DNA of 64,000 bases from Brevundimonas diminuta (GTDB lineage: Bacteria; Pseudomonadota; Alphaproteobacteria; Caulobacterales; Caulobacteraceae). Below are positions 55,844 through 64,000 of this stretch, piece by piece. The position numbers and the translations under genes were made by a program. Where the stretch lies: the NCBI RefSeq assembly GCF_022654015.1, contig NZ_CP073063.1, positions 1,426,001 to 1,490,000 on the forward strand, in the 5' to 3' direction. The stretch's first letter is position 1. Every line of letters starts with the position of its first letter. The notes under the pieces are model-generated. The model did not search any database. It was not told where the DNA came from and saw only the letters and a list, made by a program, of their open reading frames with translations.

Positions 55844-56551
55844 CTAGGCGCTGGCTAAGGCGACCGCCTCTGCGCCGGTCAGGGGCGCGCGCAACGCCTC
55901 TTGGTGAGGCCTGACCGACAGCGCGGGCTGAAGCCGCTCTAGATAGGCTGCTTGAGGTGTTTCGACCGCACCGAACTGGCTGAGATGGTCGGTCAGGAAC
56001 TGGGCGTCCAACAGGGTCCAGCCGCCCTTTCGCAGGCGCGCGACCAGATGCACCAGAGCGACCTTGGAGGCGTCCCGCTCGCGGCTGAACATGCTCTCGC
56101 CGAAGAAGGCCCCGCCAAGCGACACGCCGTAAAGCCCGCCGACGAGCCGCTCGTCACGCCAGATTTCGATGGAGTGGACGAAGCCCATGGCGAACAGGGC
56201 GGCGTACAGCCGCCGGATCGGGCCGTTTATCCAGGTGTCTTCGCGATCGGGCCCTTGCGCCGCCGCACAGCCGTCCAGCACCGCTTCGAATGCGGTGTCG
56301 ACCCGCACCTCAAACGGTTCGCCCCGCACGGTGCGACGCAGGCGGCTGGGGATGTGGAAGGCGTCCAGCGGGATGATGCCCCGCTGTTCCGGCTCGATGA
56401 TGAAGACGCGCGGATCGTCACGCGCCTCGGCCATCGGAAACACGCCGCGGGCGTAGCAGGCCAGCAGGTCCTCGACGCCGAAACCGCCGAAAGGCCCGCT
56501 GGCGCTAAAATCGGGGTCGGTCAGGCGTCGCCCTTCTGACGGGCCGCCCAT
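55844..56551 (-). CDS. aat: Leucyl/phenylalanyl-tRNA-protein transferase
   Basis: A 235-residue N-end-rule enzyme that adds Leu or Phe from tRNA to proteins with N-terminal Arg or Lys, marking them for ClpSAP. Family motifs are [63 protein letters not shown] and [11 protein letters not shown]. The ATG at 56551 overlaps the end of accC by 31 bases. No closer ATG precedes the conserved core, so this start is accepted with some doubt. Same-strand position after accC is typical of alphaproteobacteria. Confidence 0.94.
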   Translation of the reverse strand: MGGPSEGRRLTDPDFSASGPFGGFGVEDLLACYARGVFPMAEARDDPRVFIIEPEQRGIIPLDAFHIPSRLRRTVRGEPFEVRVDTAFEAVLDGCAAAQGPDREDTWINGPIRRLYAALFAMGFVHSIEIWRDERLVGGLYGVSLGGAFFGESMFSRERDASKVALVHLVARLRKGGWTLLDAQFLTDHLSQFGAVETPQAAYLERLQPALSVRPHQEALRAPLTGAEAVALASA

Positions 56552-57873
56552 TTCTCCAGCCAGTGGATGTCATAATCGCCCGACAGGATGTCCGGCTCGG
56601 CCAGCAGCTTCTGGAACAGGGGGATGGTCGTATCGACGCCGCCGATGACGACCTCGTTCAGCGAACGCTTCAGGCGCGCGATGGCCTCTTCGCGGTCGCG
56701 ACCGTGGACGATCAGCTTGCCGATCAGGCTGTCGTAATAGGGCGGGATCGAATAGCCGGCGTAGATGGCGCTATCCAGACGCACGCCCAGGCCGCCCGGA
56801 GCGTGGAAATCGGTGATCTTGCCCGGCGACGGGGTGAAGGTTTCCGGGTTCTCGGCGTTGATCCGCACCTCGATGGCGTGACCCTCAAAGTGGATGTCGT
56901 CCTGGGTGAAGGACAGCGGCAGACCGGCGGCGATACGGACCTGTTCACGCACCAGATCGACGCCGGTGATCATTTCGGTGACCGGGTGTTCGACCTGCAG
57001 GCGGGTGTTCATCTCGATGAAGAAGAACTCGCCGTCCTCCCACAGGAACTCGATGGTGCCGACGCCCAGATAGCCGATGGCGGCGATGGCCTTGTTGACT
57101 GTCTCGCCGATCTTCTTGCGACCCTCGGCCGACAGGGCGGGCGAGGGGGCCTCTTCCAGCACCTTCTGGTGACGGCGTTGCAGCGAGCAGTCGCGTTCGC
57201 CCAGGTGCACGACATTGCCGTGGCTGTCGGCGATGACCTGGATCTCGATGTGGCGCGGCTTCTGGAGGTAGCGCTCCATATAGACGGCGCCGTTGCCGAA
57301 GGCGGCCAGAGCTTCCGACTGGGCGGTCTGGACCGCCTCGACCAGATCGTCAGGCGTCAGGGCGACCTTCATGCCGCGTCCGCCGCCGCCCGCCGCCGCC
57401 TTGACGATCAGGGGGAAGCCGATGGACTTGGACGCCTCGATCGCGGCCTCGACGGTCTCGACCTCGCCATCCGAGCCGGGAACGACGGGGATGCCGGCGT
57501 CCTTGACCGTCTGTTTGGCGCTGATCTTGTCGCCCATGACCCGGATATGTTCGGGCTTGGGACCGATGAAGCTCATGCCGTGGGCCTCGACGATCTCGGC
57601 GAAGCGGGCGTTTTCGGACAGGAAGCCGTAGCCGGGGTGGATGGCCTGGGCGCCGGTGATTTCCGCCGCCGCGATGATCGAGGGGATGTTCAGATACGAC
57701 TTGGCGGCCGAGGCGGGGCCGATGCAGACGCTCTCGTCGGCCAGCCGCACCCACATGGCGCCGCGGTCGGCTTCGGAATGTACGGCAACGGTAGAGATGC
57801 CCATCTCCTTGCACGCCCGGTGGATGCGCAGCGCGATCTCGCCGCGGTTGGCGATCAGGACCTTGTTGAACAC
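56521..57873 (-). CDS. accC: Acetyl-CoA carboxylase, biotin carboxylase subunit
   Basis: A 450-residue ATP-grasp enzyme that carboxylates biotin on AccB, the first half-reaction of malonyl-CoA synthesis. It starts [17 protein letters not shown]. The ATP lid is [14 protein letters not shown], the HCO3-/biotin site includes [14 protein letters not shown], and the C-terminal domain is complete. It begins 3 bases after accB, a tight accB-accC pair, and overlaps aat at its end. Confidence 0.99.
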   Translation of the reverse strand: MFNKVLIANRGEIALRIHRACKEMGISTVAVHSEADRGAMWVRLADESVCIGPASAAKSYLNIPSIIAAAEITGAQAIHPGYGFLSENARFAEIVEAHGMSFIGPKPEHIRVMGDKISAKQTVKDAGIPVVPGSDGEVETVEAAIEASKSIGFPLIVKAAAGGGGRGMKVALTPDDLVEAVQTAQSEALAAFGNGAVYMERYLQKPRHIEIQVIADSHGNVVHLGERDCSLQRRHQKVLEEAPSPALSAEGRKKIGETVNKAIAAIGYLGVGTIEFLWEDGEFFFIEMNTRLQVEHPVTEMITGVDLVREQVRIAAGLPLSFTQDDIHFEGHAIEVRINAENPETFTPSPGKITDFHAPGGLGVRLDSAIYAGYSIPPYYDSLIGKLIVHGRDREEAIARLKRSLNEVVIGGVDTTIPLFQKLLAEPDILSGDYDIHWLEKWAARQKGDA

Positions 57874-57876
57874 GGC

Positions 57877-58368
57877 TTAGGCTTCCAGCAGGACGAGGGG
57901 TTCGCCGAACTCGACCGGCTGGGCGTCGCCGACCAGGATTTCGGCCACCACGCCGTCGCGCGGCGCCTGGATCGGGTTCATCGTCTTCATGGCTTCGACG
58001 ATCAGCAGGGTCTGGCCCTTCTTGACCTTGTCGCCGGGCTGGACGAAGGCCGGGGCCTCCGGCGAGGCCTGCAGATAGGCTGTGCCGACCATCGGCGACT
58101 TCACCTCTTCGCCCGCGCGGGCGACGATCGTGGCGGGATCCGACGGCATGGCGGCCGGCGCAGCAGCGGCGGCGGGCGCAGCGGCGACCGGAGCGGGGGC
58201 GGCGGCGTACTGGACCGGGGCGGCGTTGACGGTGACTTCGCGCGCCACGCGGATGCGCAGTTCGCCGCGCTCGACCTCGACTTCCGTCAGATCGGTCTCG
58301 TTCAGGATCTCGGCCAGCTGGCGAACCAGGGCGGCGTCGATTTCGGCGTGTTTCTTGTCATCGGCCAT
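57877..58368 (-). CDS. accB: Acetyl-CoA carboxylase, biotin carboxyl carrier protein
   Basis: A 163-residue carrier. The N-terminal dimerisation helix (VRQLAEILNETDLTEVEVE) is followed by an Ala/Pro linker (about 50-85) and the biotinyl domain (about 88-163) with the biotin-accepting Lys in VEAMKTMNPI. Here the usual AMKMMN is AMKTMN, a common alphaproteobacterial form. Operon order is aroQ-accB-accC-aat. Confidence 0.98.
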   Translation of the reverse strand: MADDKKHAEIDAALVRQLAEILNETDLTEVEVERGELRIRVAREVTVNAAPVQYAAAPAPVAAAPAAAAAPAAMPSDPATIVARAGEEVKSPMVGTAYLQASPEAPAFVQPGDKVKKGQTLLIVEAMKTMNPIQAPRDGVVAEILVGDAQPVEFGEPLVLLEA

Positions 58369-58415
58369 TGGAGTTGCGCCTTGTCTTTCGTGGTCTTTGA
58401 TAAACGGGACGGGGC

Positions 58416-58862
58416 TCAGCCGCGTTCCCGAACCTGGGTGAGGGCCGCCTGGACGGCCAGTTCATAGCCCGCCGCGCCGAAGCCGGCGATGACGCCGGTC
58501 GCCGCGGAGGACACATAGGAGTGATGGCGAAACGCCTCGCGCGCCGCCGGATTGGACAGATGCAACTCGATCACCGGGATCGACAGCGTCTTCAGCGCAT
58601 CGTGCAGCGCCACCGACGTATGCCCATAGGCCGCCGGATTGAGGATCAAGGCGTCGGCGCCCTCGCGCGCCTCCTGGATCCAGTCCACCAGCACGCCTTC
58701 ATGGTTGGTCTGGCGAAACACGATCTGCGCTTCACCGGCCGCCCGGACGCAGCGTTGCTCGATGTCCGCCAGGGTGTCGCGGCCATAGATGTCCGGCTCC
58801 CGAACCCCGAGCAGGTTCAGATTGGGGCCGTTCAGCACATGAATGACGGGCGTTTCGGCCAT
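58416..58862 (-). CDS. aroQ: Type II 3-dehydroquinate dehydratase
   Basis: A 148-residue shikimate-pathway enzyme (dodecamer). It starts [19 protein letters not shown]. The flexible active-site loop [11 protein letters not shown] contains the catalytic Arg and Tyr. [13 protein letters not shown] holds the structural Asn and His region, and [16 protein letters not shown] the substrate-binding His-Leu-Ser. It leads the accBC operon with a 47-base gap to accB. Confidence 0.97.
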   Translation of the reverse strand: MAETPVIHVLNGPNLNLLGVREPDIYGRDTLADIEQRCVRAAGEAQIVFRQTNHEGVLVDWIQEAREGADALILNPAAYGHTSVALHDALKTLSIPVIELHLSNPAAREAFRHHSYVSSAATGVIAGFGAAGYELAVQAALTQVRERG

Positions 58863-59036
58863 GGTTCCAGAATCGATCCGGCGCAGCGCGGCGCAAGAGG
58901 GGCCTTTTAGCGGACGCAGGGCGTGGGTCAAACGCTCGCGGCGTTGAACCTTACCCGACGTTATGTGCGATGGCGTGGATTTCGCAGCGCCGGCTGCCAT
59001 CGTCCCTGGTCGGGACGGCCTGAGGGAGCGCCGAGG

Positions 59037-59132
59037 ATGCGCCAGGACGGCAAACTGATCCTGAGAGCCGTGGTGGCGACCTTCGCGGCCCTGGCCGTCG
59101 CGATCGGCGCCTTCCTGTTCGAGGCGGGCTGA
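59037..59132 (+). CDS. Putative micro membrane protein (31 aa)
   Basis: [13 protein letters not shown] continues into a hydrophobic Ala/Val/Phe helix ending FLFEAG. GGGAG lies about 12 bases upstream. It is between divergent aroQ and thiS. It is short enough to be chance, but a charged start plus one clean helix is typical of real small membrane proteins. Confidence 0.35.
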   Translation: MRQDGKLILRAVVATFAALAVAIGAFLFEAG

Positions 59133-59198
59133 GCGCACAGTCTGGCGAAGCGGCCTGTCAGCCTTTATCTGACGCGCGAAGGCCCAGGGAGAACGCGC

Positions 59199-59399
59199 GT
59201 GCACCAGATCCATCTCAACGGCGAGCCACGTCAGGTCCAGGCCGCCACCATCCTGGCCCTGGTCGAGGAACTGTCGCTGGACCCGCGCAAGGTCGCCGTC
59301 GAACGCAATCTCGAGATCGTGCCCAAGTCCCTGCATGCCGCCACGCCGGTGGCCGCAGGCGACCGTATCGAACTGGTCCAGTTCGTCGGCGGCGGTTGA
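59199..59399 (+). CDS. thiS: Sulfur carrier protein ThiS
   Basis: A 66-residue ubiquitin-like carrier starting at GTG (GGGAGAACGC upstream). It ends in the diagnostic Gly-Gly (FVGGG) that is thiocarboxylated and donates sulfur to the thiazole of thiamine. It precedes its partner thiG by 61 bases. I found no TPP-riboswitch motif in the short upstream gap. Confidence 0.94.
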   Translation: MHQIHLNGEPRQVQAATILALVEELSLDPRKVAVERNLEIVPKSLHAATPVAAGDRIELVQFVGGG

Positions 59400-59460
59400 T
59401 TAGATCAAATCGGGCTACGACGGGTTCCCCCGCGCGCCGGAGAGGCCTAGGTCAGCATCC

Positions 59461-60243
59461 ATGACCGATACAGCCAACGAAACCTGGTCCGTCGCCGGCC
59501 GCACCTTCAACTCGCGCCTGATCGTGGGCACCGGCAAATATGCCGACTACGCCCAGAACGCCGCCGCCGCCGAGGCGGCTGGGGCCGAGATCGTCACCGT
59601 CGCCGTTCGCCGTGTGAACCTGTCGGATCCGACCCAGCCGATGCTGGTCGATTATGTAAAGCCGGACCGCTTCACCTTCCTGCCCAACACCGCCGGCTGT
59701 TTCACGGGTGAGGATGCAGTCCGGACCCTGCGCCTGGCGCGCGAGGCCGGCGGGTGGAGCCTGGTCAAGCTGGAGGTGCTGTCCAACACCGCCCACCTGT
59801 ATCCCGACATGATCGAGACGCTGCGGGCGCTGGATCTGCTGATCAAGGACGGCTTCGACGTCATGGTCTATTGCACCGACGACGTGGTGATGGCCAAGCG
59901 GCTGGAAGACGCCGGCGCCGCCGCCATCATGCCCGCCGCCGCCCCGATCGGCTCGGGCCTGGGCATCCAGAACGAGGTCAATGTCCGCCTCATCGTCGAA
60001 CAGGCCAAGGTGCCGGTTCTGGTCGACGCGGGCGTCGGCACCGCCTCGGATGCGACCCGCGCGATGGAGCTGGGCTGCGACGCCGTCCTGATGAACACCG
60101 CCATCGCCGGGGCCAAGGACCCCATCCGCATGGCCCGCGCCATGAAACACGCCGTCATCGCCGGCCGCGACGCCTATCTGGCCGGCCGGATGGCCAAGCG
60201 GATGTATGCCGACCCGTCGTCGCCGCTGGCGGGACTGATCTGA
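59461..60243 (+). CDS. thiG: Thiazole synthase
   Basis: A 260-residue TIM-barrel enzyme forming the thiazole phosphate of thiamine from DXP, ThiS-COSH and dehydroglycine. The Schiff-base Lys lies in WSLVKLEVL. Phosphate-binding segments are GSGLGIQNE and [11 protein letters not shown], and the family motif VRRVNL lies near residue 45. It follows thiS; no thiO, thiE or thiC is in the window. A family A palindrome follows directly and may end transcription. Confidence 0.98.
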   Translation: MTDTANETWSVAGRTFNSRLIVGTGKYADYAQNAAAAEAAGAEIVTVAVRRVNLSDPTQPMLVDYVKPDRFTFLPNTAGCFTGEDAVRTLRLAREAGGWSLVKLEVLSNTAHLYPDMIETLRALDLLIKDGFDVMVYCTDDVVMAKRLEDAGAAAIMPAAAPIGSGLGIQNEVNVRLIVEQAKVPVLVDAGVGTASDATRAMELGCDAVLMNTAIAGAKDPIRMARAMKHAVIAGRDAYLAGRMAKRMYADPSSPLAGLI

Positions 60244-60250
60244 TCCAACC

Positions 60251-60392
60251 GTCTCCTCCCCGCTTGGCGGGGAGGGGGGCCGCGAAGCGGTGGAGGGTTC
60301 TTGAAATCCCACCGGCGCCCGCGATGCGGTGAAGAGCCCCTCCGTCTCTCCGCTGCGCTTCGAGCCACCTCCCCATGAAATGGGGAGGAGAC
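60251..60392. repeat. Palindromic interspersed repeat, family A copy 3
   Basis: GTCTCCTCCCC (60251-60261) and GGGGAGGAGAC (60382-60392) are exact inverted ends. The core GCGGTGGAGGGTTCTTGAA and GCCCCTCCGTC is shared with copies at 8773 and 27234. It directly follows thiG. Confidence 0.8.
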
Positions 60393-60479
60393 GATGCTCC
60401 GCCATCGCAATGCCGCTGGTTCATCCGCAGCGATTTCAACCGCTTGCCGATTTATATCCCCCGTCTCCCATACACGGGG

Positions 60480-60840
60480 TCAAACCACCCCATAATAGCC
60501 CCGTCTCGTCGCATGGAGGGCTCGCCTGGCCTGCGACCTTGCGGCGGCGGGAGCGGAAGGAACGGGGGCGATGGTGAAATCCCATCGCGGCGCCGAGGCT
60601 GATCGGTCGGGGAATCGCCCCCGGCGTCCGCAGTCGCGTCGCTGGGTCGAGGGGGATACTCGGCCGCACTCGGAACGGTCCTCGCAGGGACCGCCGACCC
60701 GTCACAGGCTTATGGGGTTAGGCGATAAGACCGCCACCGCTCGCCCCGAGCTTGCAGGCCAACCCCCCCGCGCGGAGCGTCACACCCTTCGTCGAAACGG
60801 TAACACTACAAATCAACTCCGGGCGAAGGCCCGGCGCTCC
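60480..60840 (+). ncRNA. Candidate structured non-coding RNA between thiG and udk
   Basis: No convincing gene lies in 60393-60904. The stretch has several strong helices. GGGGGCGAT (60564-60572) pairs with ATCGCCCCC (60614-60622). The competing helix GCGATGG (60568-60574) pairs with CCATCGC (60582-60588). GGGTCG (60644-60649) pairs with CGACCC (60695-60700), enclosing CGGTCC/GGACCG (60676-60693). CCGGGC-GAAG-GCCCGG lies at 60819-60834. The two overlapping helices cannot form together, which suggests a switch or a folded RNA. The strand is uncertain. No known RNA family was matched with confidence. Confidence 0.35.
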
Positions 60841-60904
60841 GCCCAGCCCTCCACCAACTTCGCTGCGAAAGCGCGAGGCCGATCACCCCTGTCCGGAGAC
60901 CCGC

Positions 60905-61162
60905 GTGGCCCGCCCCAAACCTCGCCGTCCCAAACCCGGGCGCGGCCTGCCGCCACTCTACAGACGGACGCCCGAGGAAGAGGCTGAGGATGACCGCCTT
61001 CGCGCCCTGCTGGAACGCGAATATATCCGGCTCGACGCCATCCTGGTCGAGAAACAGGCCGAAGCCGCCGAACGGGCGCGCATCAGGGCGATGAATGGTC
61101 ATCCGCCGCTGAGCCGGTCGCGCTTCGCCCCGCCGAATTTCGGGTCGGAGATGTCTTCGCTA
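60905..61162 (+). other. Coding-like open frame with unresolved 3' end
   Basis: From GTG 60905 the frame encodes ARPKPRRPKPGRG and then a charged, coiled-coil-like stretch (TPEEEAEDDRLRALLEREY, EKQAEAAERARIRAMNG). Its composition is coding-like, not antisense-like. The frame has no stop until 61990 and would run antisense through all of udk, which is implausible. Either the gene ends by a frameshift near 61100-61160 or it is chance. The real extent is unknown. Confidence 0.3.
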
Positions 61163-61807
61163 GTCGTCCAGCAGCGCCTGCAGCAGCGGATGGGCCAGGA
61201 CCGGTGCAGCCAGACGCACTACAGCTTGGGGATCTTCCAGACGCACCGCCGCCGTCGCATCGGCGACAATGAAGTCGGCGTGGGTGCGCGACGGTTCGGT
61301 CAAACGCTCGTGGCCCGGACGCACCGTGGCCAGATACTGCGCCACGACCGAATCCGCCGACCGGCCCCGCTCGGCCTGGTCGCGCAGCAGGCGGCGGATG
61401 AAGCGGATGTCGGCGGGGGTGTCCACGAAGACCCGGATGTCGAACAGGACGGTCAGGTCGGGGGTACACAGAACGTGCGTGCCCTCGACGATCACCACCT
61501 CGGCCGCCGGGATCGGCTCGCCGCCCGGCTCGCGGCCGTGGTGGATGAAGGAATAGACTGGCGCCGTCACCGCGCGCCCGGCCTTCAATGCCTTCAGGTC
61601 CGCGATCATCAGGTCGTGATCGCGCGCCGTCACATCGTCAAAGTCGAAGGTCGCGGCGTCGAAGCCGGGCAGGGAAGCCGCGTCCTTGTAATAGCTGTCC
61701 TCGCGCACCAGTACGGCCGACCCTTCCGGAAGGGCCGAGACCAGCGCCTCCGCCAGGGTGCTCTTGCCGGAGCCGGAGCCCCCCGTGATTGCAATCAATA
61801 TGGTCAT
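61160..61807 (-). CDS. udk: Uridine kinase
   Basis: A 215-residue P-loop kinase of pyrimidine salvage (uridine/cytidine to UMP/CMP). Walker A is GGSGSGKSTL. The substrate loop includes DFDDVTARD. The lid and base region contains PVYSFIHHGR, and VVIVEGTHVL is followed by RFIRRLLRDQAERGR. Start ATG 61807 puts the P-loop at its usual distance; an upstream in-frame codon (61873) adds only Arg-rich residues. Divergent from the acyl-CoA ligase gene. Confidence 0.92.
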   Translation of the reverse strand: MTILIAITGGSGSGKSTLAEALVSALPEGSAVLVREDSYYKDAASLPGFDAATFDFDDVTARDHDLMIADLKALKAGRAVTAPVYSFIHHGREPGGEPIPAAEVVIVEGTHVLCTPDLTVLFDIRVFVDTPADIRFIRRLLRDQAERGRSADSVVAQYLATVRPGHERLTEPSRTHADFIVADATAAVRLEDPQAVVRLAAPVLAHPLLQALLDD

Positions 61808-61977
61808 GAGCGGCCTTCTAGAGCGGTCGCGCCGCCAGCGCCACCGGCGACGATCCGCCGCGCCGTGGCTCACGCCCCAGTTGACGTTGGGTCACGTTGC
61901 TTATCGCCGATCACCGATGTTAGCGTCGGTTCAAGCGTCGCATCAAAGCAGACGCATCCAAGGGACAAGGATACGAC

Positions 61978-63606
61978 ATGCTGGGCTTGATGCAGGACTG
62001 GCCGCTGACGGTCGACAAGATTATCGACCACGCCAAGAACTGGCATGGCGAGCGCGAAGTGGTGACGCGCTCGGTCGAAGGGCCCATCGTTCGCACGACC
62101 TACGCCCAGATCCACGAGCGGGCCAAACGCGTGTCCAGCGCCCTGAAGGATTGGGGGATCAAGCCGGGCGACCGCGTCGCCACCCTGGCTTGGAACACCG
62201 CCAACCACATCGAGGCCTGGTACGGAATCATGGGCATCGGCGGGGTGTGCCACACCCTGAACCCGCGTCTGTTCCCCGAACAGCTCGTCTACATCATCAA
62301 TCACGCCGAAGACCGGATCATTTTCGTCGACCTGACCTTCGTGCCGCTGCTGGAAGCCATCCTGCCGCATATCCCCAAGGTCGAGCGCGTCGTCATCATG
62401 ACCGACGCCGCCCATATGCCGCAGACGAAGCTGCCCAAGGCCGTCGCCTATGAGGACGCGATCGACGGTCAATCGACCGACGTGGTCTGGGGCGACTTCG
62501 ACGAACAGACGGCCTGCGGCCTCTGCTACACCTCCGGCACGACGGGCAATCCGAAGGGGGTGCTGTATTCGCACCGCTCCAACTTCCTGCACACCTTCAT
62601 GGGTCTTCAAGCCACGGTGATGGGCGCCACGCCCAAGGAGGTTATCCTGCCGGTGGTGCCGATGTTCCACGCTAACGCCTGGGGCATCGCCTTCGCCGGC
62701 CCTGCCGCCGGCACCAAGCTGGTGATGCCGGGCGCCAAGATGGATGGTCAGTCGATCTATGAGCTGATCGAACAGGAGGGCGTCACCTTCTCGGCCGCCG
62801 TGCCGACCGTCTGGCAGGGGCTGTTCGCCCACATGAAACAGAACGGTCTGGGCTTCTCGACCCTGAAGCGCGTGCTAATCGGCGGTTCGGCCTGCCCCGA
62901 AAGCCTGATCCGCGGCTTCCAGGACGATTTCGGCGTCGAGGTCACCCACGCCTGGGGCATGACCGAGACCTCGCCCATCGGCACCATCGCCAACCTGCCG
63001 CCCGAAATCCTGAAGCTCTCGTACGACGAGCAGATGAAATACCGCCTGAAGCAGGGCGTGCCGCCGCTGGGCGTCGAGTTGAAGCTGAAGGACGAGGCGG
63101 GCGCCGAACTGCCTCACGACGGCGCGACCTTCGGTCGTCTGATGGTCAAGGGGCCGACGATCAGCCGCGCCTACTTCAAGGAAGACGGCTCGATTCTGGA
63201 CGACGAAGGCTTCTTCGACACCGGCGATGTGGCCACCGTCGACGACCTGGGCTTCATGCAGATCACCGATCGCGCCAAGGACGTGATCAAGTCTGGCGGC
63301 GAGTGGATCAGCTCCATCGAGATCGAGAACATCGCCGTGGGTCACCCCAAGGTCGAGATCGCCGCCGTCATCGGCGCGGCTCACCCCAAATGGGACGAAC
63401 GGCCCGTGCTGATCCTGAAGCTGAAGCCCGACGAGACGCTGGACAAGCAGGAGCATTTGGACTTCCTGATCGGCAAGATCGCCAAATGGTGGATGCCCGA
63501 CGACGTGGTCGTCGTGGACGACATCCCGCTGGGCGCAACCGGCAAGATCGACAAGAAGCTTCTGCGCGATCGGATGAAGGACTATCGTCTGCCGACCGCT
63601 GCCTAA
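61978..63606 (+). CDS. AlkK-type medium/long-chain fatty-acid-CoA ligase
   Basis: A 542-residue ANL-superfamily enzyme activating fatty acids with ATP and CoA. The ATP/AMP loop is [11 protein letters not shown], the adenylate motif GMTETSP, hinge region [17 protein letters not shown], and the C-terminal catalytic Lys in [10 protein letters not shown]. The N terminus ([15 protein letters not shown]) and [20 protein letters not shown] resemble Pseudomonas AlkK more than E. coli FadD, suggesting medium- to long-chain acids. AAGGGACAAGG lies upstream of the start. A small DUF1499-like gene follows after 18 bases. Confidence 0.94.
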   Translation: MLGLMQDWPLTVDKIIDHAKNWHGEREVVTRSVEGPIVRTTYAQIHERAKRVSSALKDWGIKPGDRVATLAWNTANHIEAWYGIMGIGGVCHTLNPRLFPEQLVYIINHAEDRIIFVDLTFVPLLEAILPHIPKVERVVIMTDAAHMPQTKLPKAVAYEDAIDGQSTDVVWGDFDEQTACGLCYTSGTTGNPKGVLYSHRSNFLHTFMGLQATVMGATPKEVILPVVPMFHANAWGIAFAGPAAGTKLVMPGAKMDGQSIYELIEQEGVTFSAAVPTVWQGLFAHMKQNGLGFSTLKRVLIGGSACPESLIRGFQDDFGVEVTHAWGMTETSPIGTIANLPPEILKLSYDEQMKYRLKQGVPPLGVELKLKDEAGAELPHDGATFGRLMVKGPTISRAYFKEDGSILDDEGFFDTGDVATVDDLGFMQITDRAKDVIKSGGEWISSIEIENIAVGHPKVEIAAVIGAAHPKWDERPVLILKLKPDETLDKQEHLDFLIGKIAKWWMPDDVVVVDDIPLGATGKIDKKLLRDRMKDYRLPTAA

Positions 63607-63624
63607 GTGAGAACCGGAGCCTGA

Positions 63625-64000
63625 ATGCCGACAAGAAAGCCCGTACCCGCCATTCTGCCCTGGCTGACGGCGCTCGCGGCGGCGCCCTTTGTTCTGATCG
63701 TGGCGGCCGTTACGGCGACGCGGTTCGGCGGGCTCGATTTGGCGATCGGCTATGACCTGCTGACCTGGACCGTGGCCCGCCTCCTGGCCTGGGTCGGTCT
63801 GGCGGCGGCTCTGACGGCGGCGGTGCTGGCGCTGCGCGATCTGAAGGGCAGGGGGGTCTATGCGTTGGCGGCGCTGGTCCTGGCGGGCGGGACCGTCGCC
63901 GGCTTCGTGCTGCGTCAGGGTCAGGATGCGACGCCCCATCCACGTGACGTGAGCACCAATCTAAATGAGCCGCCCGGCCTGCCGCGCGCCGCCGGCGTGC
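63625..64000 (+). CDS. DUF1499-like membrane protein (N-terminal part; runs off the right edge)
   Basis: 125 codons are present. Three hydrophobic helices are predicted (about 8-33, 48-68 and 74-96), starting MPTRKPVPAILPWLTALAAA. Then DVSTNLNEPPGLPR begins, resembling the opening of the DUF1499 domain (DVSTD...PP). GGAG is placed about 9 bases before the ATG, and the gene is probably co-transcribed with the acyl-CoA ligase. The main domain lies outside the window, so the family call is tentative. Confidence 0.7.
   Translation, partial: MPTRKPVPAILPWLTALAAAPFVLIVAAVTATRFGGLDLAIGYDLLTWTVARLLAWVGLAAALTAAVLALRDLKGRGVYALAALVLAGGTVAGFVLRQGQDATPHPRDVSTNLNEPPGLPRAAGV

Noticed and set aside
59133..59198. 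TPP riboswitch before thiS
   Set aside because: The gap is short and has no CUGAGA or other conserved TPP-binding blocks.
60155..60439. Small minus-strand frames over the end of thiG and the repeat
   Set aside because: They translate the family A palindrome and antisense thiG; there is no ribosome site or homology.
60560..60720. FMN or cobalamin riboswitch, tmRNA or RNase P RNA for the structured stretch before udk
   Set aside because: Only short fragments (GGTGAAATCC, GCCGAC...CACAG, CTTATGG) resemble these. Essential blocks such as GGUCAGCAGAUC, the B12 box, a tag-peptide frame or GAGGAAAGUCC are missing.

Overview
The window is high-GC chromosomal DNA from an alphaproteobacterium. It is most likely a Caulobacterales member close to Brevundimonas or Caulobacter. 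The evidence is gene content and order: hdaA with a clamp-binding motif next to ppk, ppx, purM, rnd and aspS; the aroQ-accB-accC-aat-DUF2155-NDUFA12 block; and alphaproteobacterial-type small lipoproteins and TonB-like anchored proteins. Genus is inferred from synteny and protein flavour, not from a search.

Layout. 1-8.8 kb: the end of an ABC-F ATPase gene, ndk, a glycine-zipper lipoprotein, an M13 peptidase, and purN and purM separated by an opposite-strand S10-type peptidase. 7.6-17.5 kb: rnd, ppx-ppk-hdaA, a YciI protein, aspS, a tiny lipoprotein and a CNNM/CBS membrane protein. 17.5-25.4 kb: tRNA-Trp, secE, nusG, rplK, rplA, then six inserted genes (DUF2059, NAD(P)-binding protein/HxlR regulator, AI-2E permease, Nudix, second DUF2059), then rplJ and rplL. 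25.5-32.9 kb: a second insertion with a PHB-depolymerase-like esterase, a DJ-1-like protein, two tandem M61 peptidases, an orphan HTH-like protein and a lipoprotein FKBP. 33.2-41.6 kb: rpoB and rpoC. 41.7-44.1 kb: a small membrane protein and a three-gene operon of mutually related, uncharacterised membrane-anchored proteins, the promoter-proximal one frameshifted. 44.2-48.9 kb: the str operon (rpsL, rpsG, fusA, tuf) with its own promoter, a leader terminator and many hairpins. 49-53.2 kb: two secreted pentapeptide-repeat proteins and a degenerate, catalytically dead relative of B12-dependent ribonucleotide reductase. 53.4-60.2 kb: NDUFA12, DUF2155, an RHH-TM-EF-hand protein, a frameshifted lepB, aat, accC, accB, aroQ, a micro-protein, thiS and thiG. 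60.2-64 kb: a repeat, a structured non-coding stretch, udk, an AlkK-type acyl-CoA ligase and the start of a DUF1499-like gene.

Most of the window is core information processing: transcription, translation, purine, polyphosphate, fatty-acid and thiamine metabolism. Novelty lies in what interrupts it. The strongest second-look items are the ribonucleotide-reductase-derived pseudoenzyme, the triplicated anchored-protein operon inside the rpo/str region, the RHH-TM-EF-hand fusion, a structured RNA candidate upstream of udk, a terminator placed between the str promoter and rpsL, and a leader hairpin upstream of rplK that mimics the 23S rRNA L1 site. Several palindromic repeat families sit in gene junctions. 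Two genes (lepB and one member of the triplicated operon) are frameshifted. The lepB break is in a homopolymer and may be a sequencing error.
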